A stretch of DNA of 64,000 bases. It comes from Phylloscopus collybita. Lineage: Eukaryota; Chordata; Aves; Passeriformes; Phylloscopidae. The notes beneath the pieces are model-generated. The model made no database searches, was not told where the DNA came from, and saw nothing but the letters and a program-made list of their open reading frames with translations. This document shows, piece by piece, positions 1 to 11,175 of this stretch. The stretch is taken from NCBI GenBank assembly GCA_027886175.1, contig JAJNNQ010000019.1, positions 13,936,501-14,000,500 of the forward strand, written 5' to 3'. Both the position numbers and the translations under genes were made by a program. The first letter of the stretch is position 1, and every line of letters begins with the position of its first letter.

Positions 1-1818
1 AAAACTATTTCAATTTGTCAGTCTCAGCTTTGGATGAGCATTGTGTCCAATATCCTCACCTGGAAGGGCAAAACTGCAGGGATGAAGTCTCAGAGCAGGA
101 AATCTGGGGGTGGTGCAGCACGTGCAGGGACTGCCAGCGACCCCTGGATCCCCAGGATGAGGGGGAAATGCAGCCACGAGTAAAGAGCTTCAAACACAAA
201 TCTGGCACCGTGCAGCTCTCCTTGTGGAACATATGTTCTGTGTGCATTGCCCAGGGCAACCCCAGCATGGGGATGGGATTTTATCTTCCTCTTTAATGCA
301 CTCTGGAGAAATCTCAGCATCCAAACCGGCGTGGAAGTGCCACGTGGAAGGATGGCTGGTGAGCACCTCGCAGCATTGAAGTCAAATCCTAGGAAAGGAA
401 TGCCCAAGAGGACTGGGATGTCTCCATTTAGAGGTGCTGCCCAGCCACACTCCTGATCCTTAGATATTTTCTTCTATTTCAGTGGAAGCAAGGGGAGGAA
501 AAGCATTTCATTGTTTTTCCTCTAGCAAATCTGAAAAATACCAGTTACGTCCAAAAGTTAAGAGCATCAACTTCTTGCATCACCACTTAATTTGGGGGAA
601 ATGTTTTGTTTTGTTTTTTTTTTTAGCAGAATTAGCCTCAGTTTACCTCACTGCTGCCTCCAGCATCAAGCAGATTTGGCAGAGCAGCCACACAAATGCC
701 TTTTATCTTGCTGTGTGTTTGCCTGTTGGACTGGTGCTGTCAAAAAACTGAACTGTTTATCTTTCACTTGGTAAGAATTAGTGGTTTTCCACTCTCAGGC
801 TGCACAAGGAGTATTTTCTGCGGGCTACCCTAGACTGAGCTGCACAGGATCAGTGTGTGGCACTGATAAATCCTCTGTCTGTGCCTCCCCATCTGTTCAC
901 TGCTCCTCAGGCTGGGTATCCAGCTCGGCGTTTGAAATTCACTGGATGGAGTTTGGTTGTGAGCAGACTTCAAATCACAGCTGCTTTGCTGCTTGAGTGG
1001 GACTCAGAAAGTGAGCAGAGTTCAGGAAATAAAGGTGACCTCTTCTGTTGAAGTATTTGATACAGCAGGATGTCACCAAACGGGTCCAGTGGCATCAGGC
1101 CTGACTTTCCTTTATTTATATCAGTCCTGTGCTAATCTAAAGCTGTTGTTGGAGCCTGGTGCCTCTTGAGGAAGAACTCGAAGCACTCACAAGGGTCTTA
1201 AATAGTGGGAATATCACCTCTAAGCTGTGTTGCAAGGCTGGAGGGATGTTCCTCTGGGAGTTCTGTTGCATTGGCACAGTCTGGAATGGGGGGCTCATAG
1301 AGATTCCCTCACTTTTCCCCAGCAGATCTGAACTGGAGTGGCTCAGGTGGGGTAATGCCCCTGAGAAAAAGGTTTGAACTGCCAAAATAGCTCACTCTGA
1401 AACTCTGCAGCTTGTTCCAGAGCTGGCTCTGGTGCTGCTCATCCTTCCTTTATGACTCTTCTTCTCAGACCTGATGCAAAGTCGATGGCAATTTTCCTGT
1501 TGCCTCTGATGGGGGCTTTGTATCAGCACTTAATTGATTAAATAGCTCATTTCCTAAAGCAGCTACACGTTATCAGATACACCTGATAATTCAGTCATGC
1601 CCTCAGATCTCCTCATGGAGATGCCTCAAATTTCAAGGAACATCCAGCAGGAAATTTAAGGTTTCAGCTTCCTCCATTTCCTTCCATGCAGGAACTGCAA
1701 ATTGATGTGTGGTTTTGTTCTGCTTTCAGGTGCTGAATGCACCAACCCTGGTTATATTTGTCATGGGATGTGTAGATCAACAAAATAAGAGGGTGAAACC
1801 TTTGCTGGCCTTAATATT
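1..1818. other. Unique non-coding stretch
   Basis: No gene or repeat is recognised here. A short T run lies near 614-624. Open frames are short, overlap on both strands and resemble no family I know. Confidence 0.5.
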
Positions 1819-2399
1819 TGTCCTGGGTTATGGAACCAAAAATGTGTATTCCATTTCATCTGTTAAAAGCAGTTGGGGAAATGTTTTTCTTTATTTCTTG
1901 TAACTCTGGGCGGAGGGGAGCAGGTGCCTTCTAATGATGGGCCAACTATTAAAACCAGGTGGGGCAGTGTTTCTTATCTCTTTCACTGCCTGTCCTCCCT
2001 CCAGGGGGATATTTTCTGCTAATGGGCCATTAAGGCTCACTAAAGGCATGACATATTCCTTTGTGAGATGTTCCGCCCAGTGGAAGGAGCCAACCATTCC
2101 TACCTGGATAAAAACTGAGATGCAGGAACATAGGTCTCTGGTTCCACTGGATTCCCAGAGGAAGATTGGACCCCTCTTACCATCACTGGACCCTTCTCTC
2201 TCAGGATCATCTCCGCTCCAACAGAACCACATCTGCCACTCCAGGAGGACTCACTTTTGGACTGCTTCCAACACCCTGACCAACAGGGTGTTAGGTTGTA
2301 TTGTTCCATTTATTTTATTTTACCTTTTTTTCCTCTCTTTTCCTATTAAATTGTATCTCTGACTGGGAATCTCACTGGTTTTGCTTTCAAACCAGCACA
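1819..2399 (+). mobile_element. Solo LTR, family A (diverged copy)
   Basis: This 581-bp element is the reverse complement of the elements at 25877 and 56365. It begins TGTCCTGGGTTATGG and ends CCAGCACA. The flanks are ATATT (1814-1818) and ATATC (2400-2404), a 5-bp target duplication with one mismatch. A possible poly(A) signal ATTAAA lies at 2345-2350, about 50 bp before the end, which suits an LTR read on the plus strand. The best-matching blocks carry the words CCTGACCAACAGGGTGTTA and GGGCCATTAAG. There is no gag, pol or env reading frame next to it, so it is a solo LTR left by LTR-LTR recombination. It is shorter and more diverged than the other copies, so probably older. I recall this family from songbird genomes but cannot give a database name. 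Confidence 0.75.
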
Positions 2400-2404
2400 A
2401 TATC

Positions 2405-4556
2405 TGTCTGTCTGGTCAGTAAAAGTGACCGTGTGCAGATCTTTCTCATTTCTCCTTTATGTTATATAGTTACAAATCACAGAACAACAACCAAAACCCC
2501 ACCAGTTTTTTAGGTGTTTCAGCACCTCCTTTCACTTCTGCTCCTAAAAACATTAAATCAGCACCATGGATTTCTGGAAATATGTTTTACATTCTTACTA
2601 TCTTTCCCTCCAAATCAATACACCTTTGCAGCAAAGTTTTATTTTCAGGTGATAAGCAAAGAGTAGGTGCGAAGCTGTTGCACTCAGTGATGCTCAGGAG
2701 TTTTGATAAGCTGGTCCATTTCTTGAGGAAGTGAAATCCTGAAAACCCTGAGGTGATTTCTTTCCATCAAGGAATATTTGAGATTCAAGATCTTGCAGCG
2801 GAACCAAGAGTTTTGGTGGAATATTTGAACTTAGGAGGTATTTATAGGCAAATAAAAAGGCTGCTGTGCAAGTCCTCCTTGAATAGTTACACCCATATTT
2901 TCTTACCATTAGGTTGCACTGTACAAATACACGGCTGCAGTATTTAAAACCTTTTAAATGGTGGTTAATCCTCCAGCCTTTGGTTTGGTGAGTGACTGCC
3001 ATCCTAAAAACCCTCATGGAAAGGAGAGGGAAGAGCGAGGCGGCCAAGGGGAAAGAAAAAATAATAAAGTGTCAGGGTAGTGTGAGAAATGCCCTGGGGA
3101 GGTGGCAAACATTTCTGCAATTAGTGGTGTGAAAATGGTAGATTTGTTAGCAGTCTCCATGCATTATTAATAGCAGCAGAAACAAGAGCTGCCCACTGTT
3201 CTGTCTCCTGATAGGGATGCTTTTCTTATTTTTACCTTGTTTTGCCTCCCAGCTGGTCACTTTATCTGACATGCTGGCTCTGTTTCAAGCCTGGCTGGGA
3301 AACTTGTCCTGGGCTCTCACTCTGAGCATCAGCAATTTCCTTTCCTCCCCTGCCAAGCGCTTGGCAGCCGTGTCTGAGAGGAGACAGCCCTGCCCCAGCT
3401 CAGATAAGCTGATCCCTGCCAGGGCTGGGGCTGGGGCTGGGGGTGGCCTCAGGTGCTGGGGGAGATGTTTGTCCCACACTTTTTCTGTGCATTGCCCTTA
3501 ATCCTTCACAGCCTTGCCCACAACACAGGTGAAAGTGGTAATAATCTCAATAATCACAATAATCTCCCCTCCATGTTATGTCCCTGCTGCACACAGGGCC
3601 ATTAATTCACACCCATCTCCTCCTGCTTCCCTCACACCTTTCCCTGTGCCAGAGCTGCACCTGGATATATCCTCAGCTCCCTTTTCCCCTGGCACCAACC
3701 TCCTGCTTCTCCTCATCACACATCTCTGCTTTCAGCTTTGGGGAGCCAACTCTTCACCTGCTGCACTCCACCTTTCCCCTCAGTCTGCAATGCTCTGGAG
3801 CACAGCTAATGAGAACTTAATAATGGCACCATCTGGGGATTAAATTGCATTTTTTCACCCGATTTGTCCCACTTACCAGTGCTGGTATGAGAAAGTTGTA
3901 CACAAATATGCCATAACACGAGATTGGTTTGTTGCTGTAACTTGTTCTGCAAGTACAATGAGCATCTGAGGTGGCAGCTGCCAGTTTTATACTGGTGCAC
4001 CAGTAAGTGGCTGCACAAAGCTAAGCTTTAGGGAGTAGCTGATGAGGAAAAGTCCTGCTGGATTTCCAGGAGGCAACAGCAAGGAGCTGTCTCTGGGCTC
4101 CTTTCACTACTGAAGCCTCTGTCCAGTGGTCATCTGCAGAGAAAACAGCTCTAGCCCAGCTCTAGCCCAGTCCTTCCTCTGGAAAATCCCCCCTGGTGCC
4201 ATGGGAGGGTCTGTCCCTGGGGGGCTTTGCAGGCTGGGGGGGCCCAGTTCTCACCAGATGGGAGGAGGATGATGTGAAATTTGGGTTTACCAAAAATGGG
4301 GCTCCAGCCCTCCTTGCCCAGCAGTGCCCAGCTGGCCCTGGGCACCTTCCTGAGCCCCACAGCAGCTCAGGGGCCCTGATTCCCCACACTCCATGCCAGA
4401 AACCTCCCCATTTTCAAGCTGCCAGGATCCAGGAGCTCTTCTGCTAGGAGATAAATGTGGGCAGGCAAGCCAGGCCTAGTGGGCTTTCTGGATGGATGTC
4501 TTGAAATTCTGATTGATTCAAGCTTTGAGCATGTTTGTTCAGTACCAGCACAAACC
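2405..4556. other. Unique non-coding stretch
   Basis: No gene is recognised. A short GGGGCT run lies at about 3424-3448, and an 11-bp tandem duplication (AGCTCTAGCCC) at about 4148-4169. Confidence 0.5.
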
Positions 4557-4579
4557 AAAAAAAAAAAAAAAAAAAAAAA
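4557..4579 (+). repeat. Poly-A run
   Basis: An uninterrupted run of more than 20 A. No recognisable retroposed sequence precedes it, so it reads as simple sequence rather than a retrocopy tail. Confidence 0.8.
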
Positions 4580-7274
4580 TAGGTCAGTTCAGCTCGAAGA
4601 GGATCTGTAATTTGCTACCAGCTTGGTCTTTAAAGAAAGGATTAGTTTATTATGTTAGGTGAAAATTGCCACTAGAATCACCCTGTACAGTTAGGCCTAT
4701 ATTTCTACCAAAAAAATTCTTTTCTTGATTAGTCCCACAGGCAGGTTTTTCCTCTGAGGTTCCTCACAGCTCTTCACTGGAAAATGCATTGAGATGTGAG
4801 ACAGGCCAATGGTTTCTTGTCTTCGTCCACAAAGACCCTTCCATACAATTGATTTTTTTTTCCCCAGAGAGAAATAAATGTTACTTGTCACAGCCCAGCT
4901 CCCCCACCTTTCAAAGCCCCTCAGCAGTTGGAAAAACCTCGCCAGATTTGTGCTGTAGCTGGGTAGATTTGCCTTCTCCCTGTGTAATGTGATTTATCTG
5001 GCCAGAGCAGAGATGGATTGACAAAAGTGCTGCGTGGAAGAGGGAAGTGTTCTTTATCGCTGCTTTTGCAATATAGATTTTACAAGCTGACAAGGGGGTT
5101 TAATCTCCGAATAAGCAAAGTGAAGTTCCAAACAAGCGCAGTTCATCTTAGTTCATGGGCTTGTGGGGAAATGCTTCACGGGCAGGATGTGTTACAACAA
5201 ACCAGCAAAGGTAGCAGCTGAATTTCCAGGGCTGTCTGCCTCTGGTGCGTTCTCTGATTCATTGCTGAGCTGATGCAGCCCTTGAAGGCAAGCACAAAAT
5301 AAACCCTTGCGAGATCAGGGCTGGAGTCAGGCCTGCAGCTCCTGTTGTGGTGGGAACGGGGAGCTTAAGCTGCTTTCAGAATCCCATCAGCTCCTGTGCC
5401 ATCTCTTAAGCTGCTGACAGGAAAATGGTGGAGCTGTATTTGCACTGAGCTGTTTCTCTGGTGATGTCCCTGTTTGCATTCAGAGGCACTCAGAACACGG
5501 CCCCTGTGCTTTTCTGCTGGCTGCAAACACCATCCCTGCACTGGCACAGGCAGAGATGGGAAGGAAAGCTGGTGTCAGCCTTAATTCTGTGTTTCCTGGA
5601 GGCTCACACTGGTTTAAGACAGACCTTTCACACCACTGGGATGACTTTTGGATTTCAGCCTTCGGGGAGAAGGGGTCAGCAGAGTTTTACAAGGAGTAAT
5701 TCATCTGAACGAGTGTTCACAGGCACAGGACTTGAAATATTCTGCTCTTTGCAAAGTTCACATCATTCTTCCTGTGCTGTTCCAAAGCAAATCCATCGGA
5801 GCTCATCTTCCTAAAAATAAACCAGCAGATGCAGCCCAATATGTCTGAGCTCCTCTAAAATACACACTGAGCACACAGGATCTGAACACATTACTGGGAG
5901 CAAAGGGGAAACCATCCCTTAAAATTGTTGGTGGGTATCTGAGCATGTAAAACCTGTGAGGCTGTGAACCTTCCCATTCAAGGTGATGATCCAGGACAAT
6001 CCTTTCTGTGCATGGGCTTGAATCATAAATGCCTCTACAGGCAATAAATGTGCTGTTTGCAGAAGCAATCAGTTTGGGAGGATATTCACTCTTCCTTTTA
6101 ATTTTTATCTGGGAGATTTAATGGTGTCCGCTGGTAGATAAGTGAGGAAGATGAATTTTACCTGCTGTGAAATGTCAGGAAGCAAAGACAGCATTAAATG
6201 TCTCATGGGGTAGTTCCAGGTGTGGTGTTGAGCAAGAGCTGGGCACAGATGACAAAAAGGACAATGGCAAAGCATTGAACTCCAAAGTGTGGACAGTAAA
6301 CTAAAAGAGGGGGATTTTGGAATGGGGATTGGGTGTTCTGTGTGCAGCCCAGGCAGCCTCAGGGCCCAGGGTACTTGAGGGAGTGGTGTGGTCACAGGTT
6401 AAGAGGCAAAAACGTGAAGTGCCCTCACACTGAGCCTGGAAGGAGCTCAGGAAAATGAATCTGACCTGCTGGGACACATAATAAAGGGAGATAAACACTT
6501 AAGGAGGAAAATATATTAAAACTGCCCCCCACTTTAGCAGCATCTGTTGATAGCAAGAGCACTATATCTGGTGAAAATGTAATAAGCTACAAGATTAAAT
6601 GTGTATCATCTCTGCACTGTGAGGCAGGCTGAGATTGCTGCCAGGCTACAGCAGAGAGATTTGCACAAACACATGAGCAAAAGCAACGTTGTCTGGGCTT
6701 CCAGCTCAATTTCTGCTATTCAGCCACATAAAATTATCTAAATCCTATCTTGCAGCTGACAGGCAGCAGGGCAAGGTCAGTTAATCACAGTGAGGGAAGG
6801 GGAGGGTTCCTCTGATCTCCACTCTCAGGAGCAAGAGCAGCTTTGCCAGCAGCTGATGGTTGCTTCTCCTCTCTCCCAGTGTTAAAAGCAGCTTGGTGTG
6901 GGTGTCCATGTGGGAGGAGAACACGGGGAGATGGAGCCTTTCCTTGGCTGCACAGGAGGCAGAGGGTCCATGGTGAGGTTCTGCCAGGATTCACTCTGCT
7001 TGCAGCCAGGGGAGGAGTTTCTGTGACTGATTGTAGGGTCTTGAACTGCAATTGAGACCTGAACCGTGTTAAAGAAGGCAAATTTTTGTCTAGGAGGGAG
7101 ATGGCAGCAATCAGGCAGTTTGGGCAGAGGATTTTTTAGGAGGAAGAGGAAAGGTCAGGGATAAAAAAAGATTAAGAGATCTGTAAGATGGAAAAGCCTG
7201 GGGGAGCGTGGGGGAGAGAACACGGATAATGGAAACATGTATTCACCTAAAATTTGCATTGTTGAATCTGATAA
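4580..7274. other. Unique non-coding stretch
   Basis: No gene, RNA or repeat is recognised. Open frames are all under about 120 codons and overlap each other on both strands. Confidence 0.5.
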
Positions 7275-7690
7275 TCACACAGGGCTGGAAAGAGTCTGAA
7301 ATTATGACATAATCCATCCTTCTGCCTCAGAGCAGGATTAGTTCTACCTCTGCACCAGCAGGGTTCTGTTTGCCTGTTGCTGAAGGTGGTTCAGCAGAGA
7401 ATCCTCCACAGCTCCTGCTGGAAGTCTTCTCTGCAGCTTTACTAAACATTGAAAGCTTCTCCTAAAGCCTGACCCTCAACATCCTGCAGGAATTTGAGCT
7501 AATTCTTGTCCTAGCCAGTGCAAATACAAAGGCACTGTCAATTCCTTTGTCATTGCAGCTCTCTTCAGTATTTGAAGCCTGTAATATTATTATTTTTTAT
7601 TTAATCTTCTGCTCAAGATCAGGTTTTCCCAGCCTCTGGACTCTCTCCACTTTATCCTTATCTTTTATCTGAAGTCTCTGTAGCTCCCCT
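7275..7690 (-). mobile_element. Ancient CR1 LINE 3' fragment
   Basis: Read on the minus strand this follows the layout of an old CR1 3' region. The plus strand shows, in order: AGGGCTGGAAAGAGTCT, a CTGCCTCAGAGCAGGAT block, a cysteine-free spacer with CCTGACCCTCAAC, a TATTTGAAGCCTGTAAT block, TTTAATCTTCTGCTCAAGA, and CTGGACTCTCTCCA. That order matches the CR1 consensus as I remember it from birds and turtles. Divergence is high and several blocks are shortened, so the insertion probably predates songbirds. The boundaries are approximate. Confidence 0.65.
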
Positions 7691-9268
7691 CACCCCAGGA
7701 ATGGGAGGCTGGAGGCAGAGAGGCCTCATGGCTCAGTCCAGCTATGGACAGCAGCATTCTGACTACTGGAAATCATCCATATCTGTCTGCAATCACTTTC
7801 AAATAACCCCAATCACTAAAAGTCTGCCTAAACAAGCCATAGGCAGAGTGTTCTTGGGCATCTCTGAGTGCAAACAGCTTTACAACACGAGGTAGCAAAT
7901 GTAAGGGTGGGTTTGGGCCTATTGGCTGCCTCAAAAACAAACAAACAAAAAAACAGAAAAAGCACCAACATTTTCCACTGTGCTGTCGGTAATTTATTCT
8001 GTGCCTTCTGTGGAATAGTGGCAAAAGGTGGCTGTGAGCTGAGTCAGAGCTGGTGGGAGCTGGGAGAGGCTTCCCCATCCAGCTCCAGGGCATCTCTGGG
8101 ACCTTTCCCAGTCTGAAGAGAGAGGAGCAGCAATTGGACAGGACAGGATTCACACCCTTCTTAGATGCCAGCAGAAAGCTCTGTTAGAAACAAATGCCAG
8201 GGCTCCAGGAAAACAAAAGAAAGGTGAAAGGCCCAAAGCTGCTGGTTCCACACAGAAAACAGGCAGGATTTAAATGCCTCTCGCTTGGGCTGAGGAGCAG
8301 AATCAGAGAATAATGGGAAGAAAGAATTAAGGGTTAAGAAAGAAAGGGGGAAAGAAGCCTTTTATCTAGGAATTAAAGGTTTAACCCGGTAAATCTCCCT
8401 CTTTCTCTTATTTCTGGGATAAAAATAAGAGCACTTGGAAAGCTTAAGGGCTAGATTTGAGAAGACAGCCGTGAGTGTGAGGATGCTCAGACACAACTGG
8501 GAACTGTAGAAATCCCTAAGCTGCTTTTTCTTAGGAGAAATAAAGAAAATCACCACTTGAGAAGTCTTATGATATGTCTGCATTTTTAGCTGCCTGCAGT
8601 TTTATAAAACAGCCTTACAGTGGGCTTTGTTTACTTAAATTCAGCCAAATCTTTCCCTGGCACGAGCAGAACTTGAGGTTTTGGGCTTGCATTTGTCAAG
8701 CAGCTGCTTTCTGTGGGCAGTACCTGGGAAAAAGGAGACTTTTCCAGGTTTAAATTGGTGTCCAAGGGTGAGTAACCCCCTGAGAGTGCTTCCCTCTCCT
8801 CATCTCCTGAGGAGAAAAGCAAGGAGATGGGAAGTTCCAGCATCAGGGAGATGATTCCAGTTTAGTGGCTTAAACCAGCAGCTGGTAAGGGCAGCTGTAG
8901 AGCACAGCCTGGCTCAAATGAGAGTCTGGAGTTTGGTGTCTCCTCAGAGGAGAAGACTCTACATGAACCAGATCCTCGTTTCATCAGCTGTTAAACTTGG
9001 AAGAAGAAATGGGGATTTCTGAAGGATTAAAAATGAAAGAATACAAATGGGAAGGGACAGCACTAAAGAGGCAAACCCATCATTCAATCCACTGAGCAGG
9101 GAACAGGAGAGAACACGATTTATGAAGGGTGTTGCTGCTGGAGAGGGTAACCAGGAGAAGAACAGCTAACCAGGCACAGGGGATCTTACTGAGGGGTGGA
9201 GAACCCTAATTGAATCCTATGACACTAAAATGAATCATTTAATGCACTTTTGTAGAAGCCACCCAGTT
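7691..9268. other. Unique non-coding stretch
   Basis: No gene is recognised. A short AAAC-rich patch lies near 7933-7962. Confidence 0.5.
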
Positions 9269-9274
9269 GTCACT

Positions 9275-9575
9275 TGTAGCCCTGGTTCGTGCTGTGATGT
9301 TTGGGTTCTCTGAAACTTTTTCCCAGACACTGTCAACAAGAGACACGTTTTCCTAACTGTAACCTGTGTTTGCATTCCTTTCCCTAGGAGGGACTTCTTG
9401 ATGTCCCTCTGACTTGACCAATGTAGTTGAAGAAGTTTGTCTTTCTTCCACCCCTTGGGTGGGTTCTTTGTAAAACAGTATAAAGGGAAGAAATTCCCAG
9501 GTAATAAAGATTGATTGGAGTCATTTCAGCCTTCTGACCTCGGAGTCCATGTCATTGTAATCTTGAACAGTGTCA
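9275..9575 (+). mobile_element. Solo LTR, family B, copy 1
   Basis: A 301-bp element beginning TGTAGCCCTGG and ending GTGTCA. It is flanked by a perfect 6-bp duplication GTCACT (9269-9274 and 9576-9581). It aligns along its whole length with 63321-63627. Promoter and processing signals are in LTR order on the plus strand: TATAAA at 9479-9484 and AATAAA at 9503-9508. The 6-bp duplication is the length usual for class II (ERVK-like) integrases, so that class is the likely source; this is inference from duplication length only. No viral coding sequence adjoins it. A CR1 end follows directly. Confidence 0.85.
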
Positions 9576-9589
9576 GTCACTGAAGACAA

Positions 9590-9735
9590 TCATCCAGTAC
9601 CTGAAGGGAGCCAGGCTGGGTGGAGCCCTGAGCAACCTGGGGTGGTGGAAGTTGTCCCTCCCACGGCAAGGGGTGGGAGGAGATGATTTTTACAGCCCCT
9701 TCCAACCCAAACCATTCTGTGATTCCACAATGATT
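9590..9735 (+). mobile_element. CR1 LINE 3' end
   Basis: Typical CR1 terminal sequence on the plus strand: CCCTGAGCAACCTGGGGTGG, then a TGTCCCTCCCA block, then CCTTCCAACCCAAACCATTC followed by TGTGATTCC, the ending characteristic of the CR1 3' terminus. It is 5'-truncated as most avian CR1 copies are. It begins just after the target duplication of the neighbouring LTR; no CR1 sequence is visible on the far side of that LTR. Confidence 0.85.
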
Positions 9736-10939
9736 GTTTGAGGTGGATATTTGATTTCTGAGGGAGAGCTGAGCAGTCCAGAGTGTTTTTCCTTAGAGGA
9801 GATGCACACCTCAGTATTGGGAAGAGTCTTTGATGGAAGCCATTCATGTGAGCTGAGAATTAATATTGGCACATCAGTGCTTCCAAGTCAGGTTTGGGTT
9901 TCCTTCACGTGGTTTTGTTCTGAAATATCCATGCAGATTATTCACAGGTCGAAATCATGTGCAAATACCTTTCAGGGTTGGTTTTATCACCAATCTGTGT
10001 TCTCATCTCATCCTGCTGAAGTTTGACATTAACCACAGGAGTGGTCACTGAGGTGAGAGAGCCAACACTTATCCTGCAAATAAACCTGGAGAGGAGCCTG
10101 GGCCTGTGGTGTCAGCTGAAATGCCTTTGCATTCAGTGAAATGAAAACATGGGGGATAATTTAAACTTAAATCCATGTCCTCTCCTCAGCCTCTGATCCA
10201 GCACAAGGGGCAGATCCTGCTCTGGGCAGGGTTCAGAGGCTGTTGTAGCTTTGCTCCCACTCCTCCCCTTACCCACGCTTGGAGTTCCTGCAGCAGGCCT
10301 GGAGAAAAGCTTTACTTCAGCCCCAAAAAAATGATAAACAAGCCTCCTGCTGCCTTCCCCTCTCGGATTTTACAGATTTACTGTGCTGGCACATCATCGT
10401 TAGCTTTCCCTGCTAGAAGCCATTCCTCAAGCTGGTAAATCCACCTGCAGGTGGTTCTGTCACCCAAGTAGATGACAGGGATATGAATATGATAAAACTT
10501 TGGGCTATGAAAGCTAGATGGGAACAAAATTAGCCCAAAAATCTGTCAGACATGAGGGGCAAATATAGAAGTTTGTATCTCAGTCCCTAAAATAATTTCC
10601 TGGTAATGAGCTGCACGGGTCAGGACGAGTGCAAGCAACGAGGTTCATTTGCACATATTGCATGAAAGGTAAGCTCAGACCCTGCAGTCTGAGTCAGGGG
10701 AACAAGTAATTGAACTAAAAATAGTTCAGTAAGTCTGCCAGAGGTAGTCTGTGGTTGCTATGCAGCTGAATGGCAAGTGGAAGTGAACGGGACATTTTAA
10801 TATCAACTGCTCTTTTATCCTGCAAGGACTCCTGGAAATGAGGGTGATGGAAGTGCAAGTTTCACAGCTTGGTGTCCTGTCTTCCTCCACGCTGGCGCTG
10901 AGCAGCACAGAAAGGCACAGACATCACTGCCAGTGCCAA
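9736..10939. other. Unique non-coding stretch
   Basis: Nothing recognised. Confidence 0.5.
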
Positions 10940-11175
10940 CAGAACGATTGCTTGGATAGGTTTAGTTTGGATTTTGGGAAAGGTTCTTCCCCCAGAGGGT
11001 GCTGGCACTGCCCAGGCTCCCCAGGGAATGGGCACGGCCCCGAGGCTGCCAGAGCTCCAGGAGAGCTTGGACAGCGCTCCAGGGATGCCCAGGGTGGGAT
11101 TGTTGGGGGTCTGTGCAGGGACAGGAGCTGGGCTGGATCATCCCTGTGGGTTCCACCAACTCAGGATATTCCAGA
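10940..11175 (+). mobile_element. CR1 LINE 3' fragment
   Basis: Degenerate CR1 on the plus strand. Visible in order are GGTTCTTCCCCCAGAGGGTG, GGCACTGCCCAGGCTCCCCA, a GGACAGCGCTCCAGGGATG block, GGGCTGGATCATCCCTG and a terminal AGGATATTCCAG that resembles a decayed CR1 tail. The short open frames across it are accidental. Confidence 0.75.
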
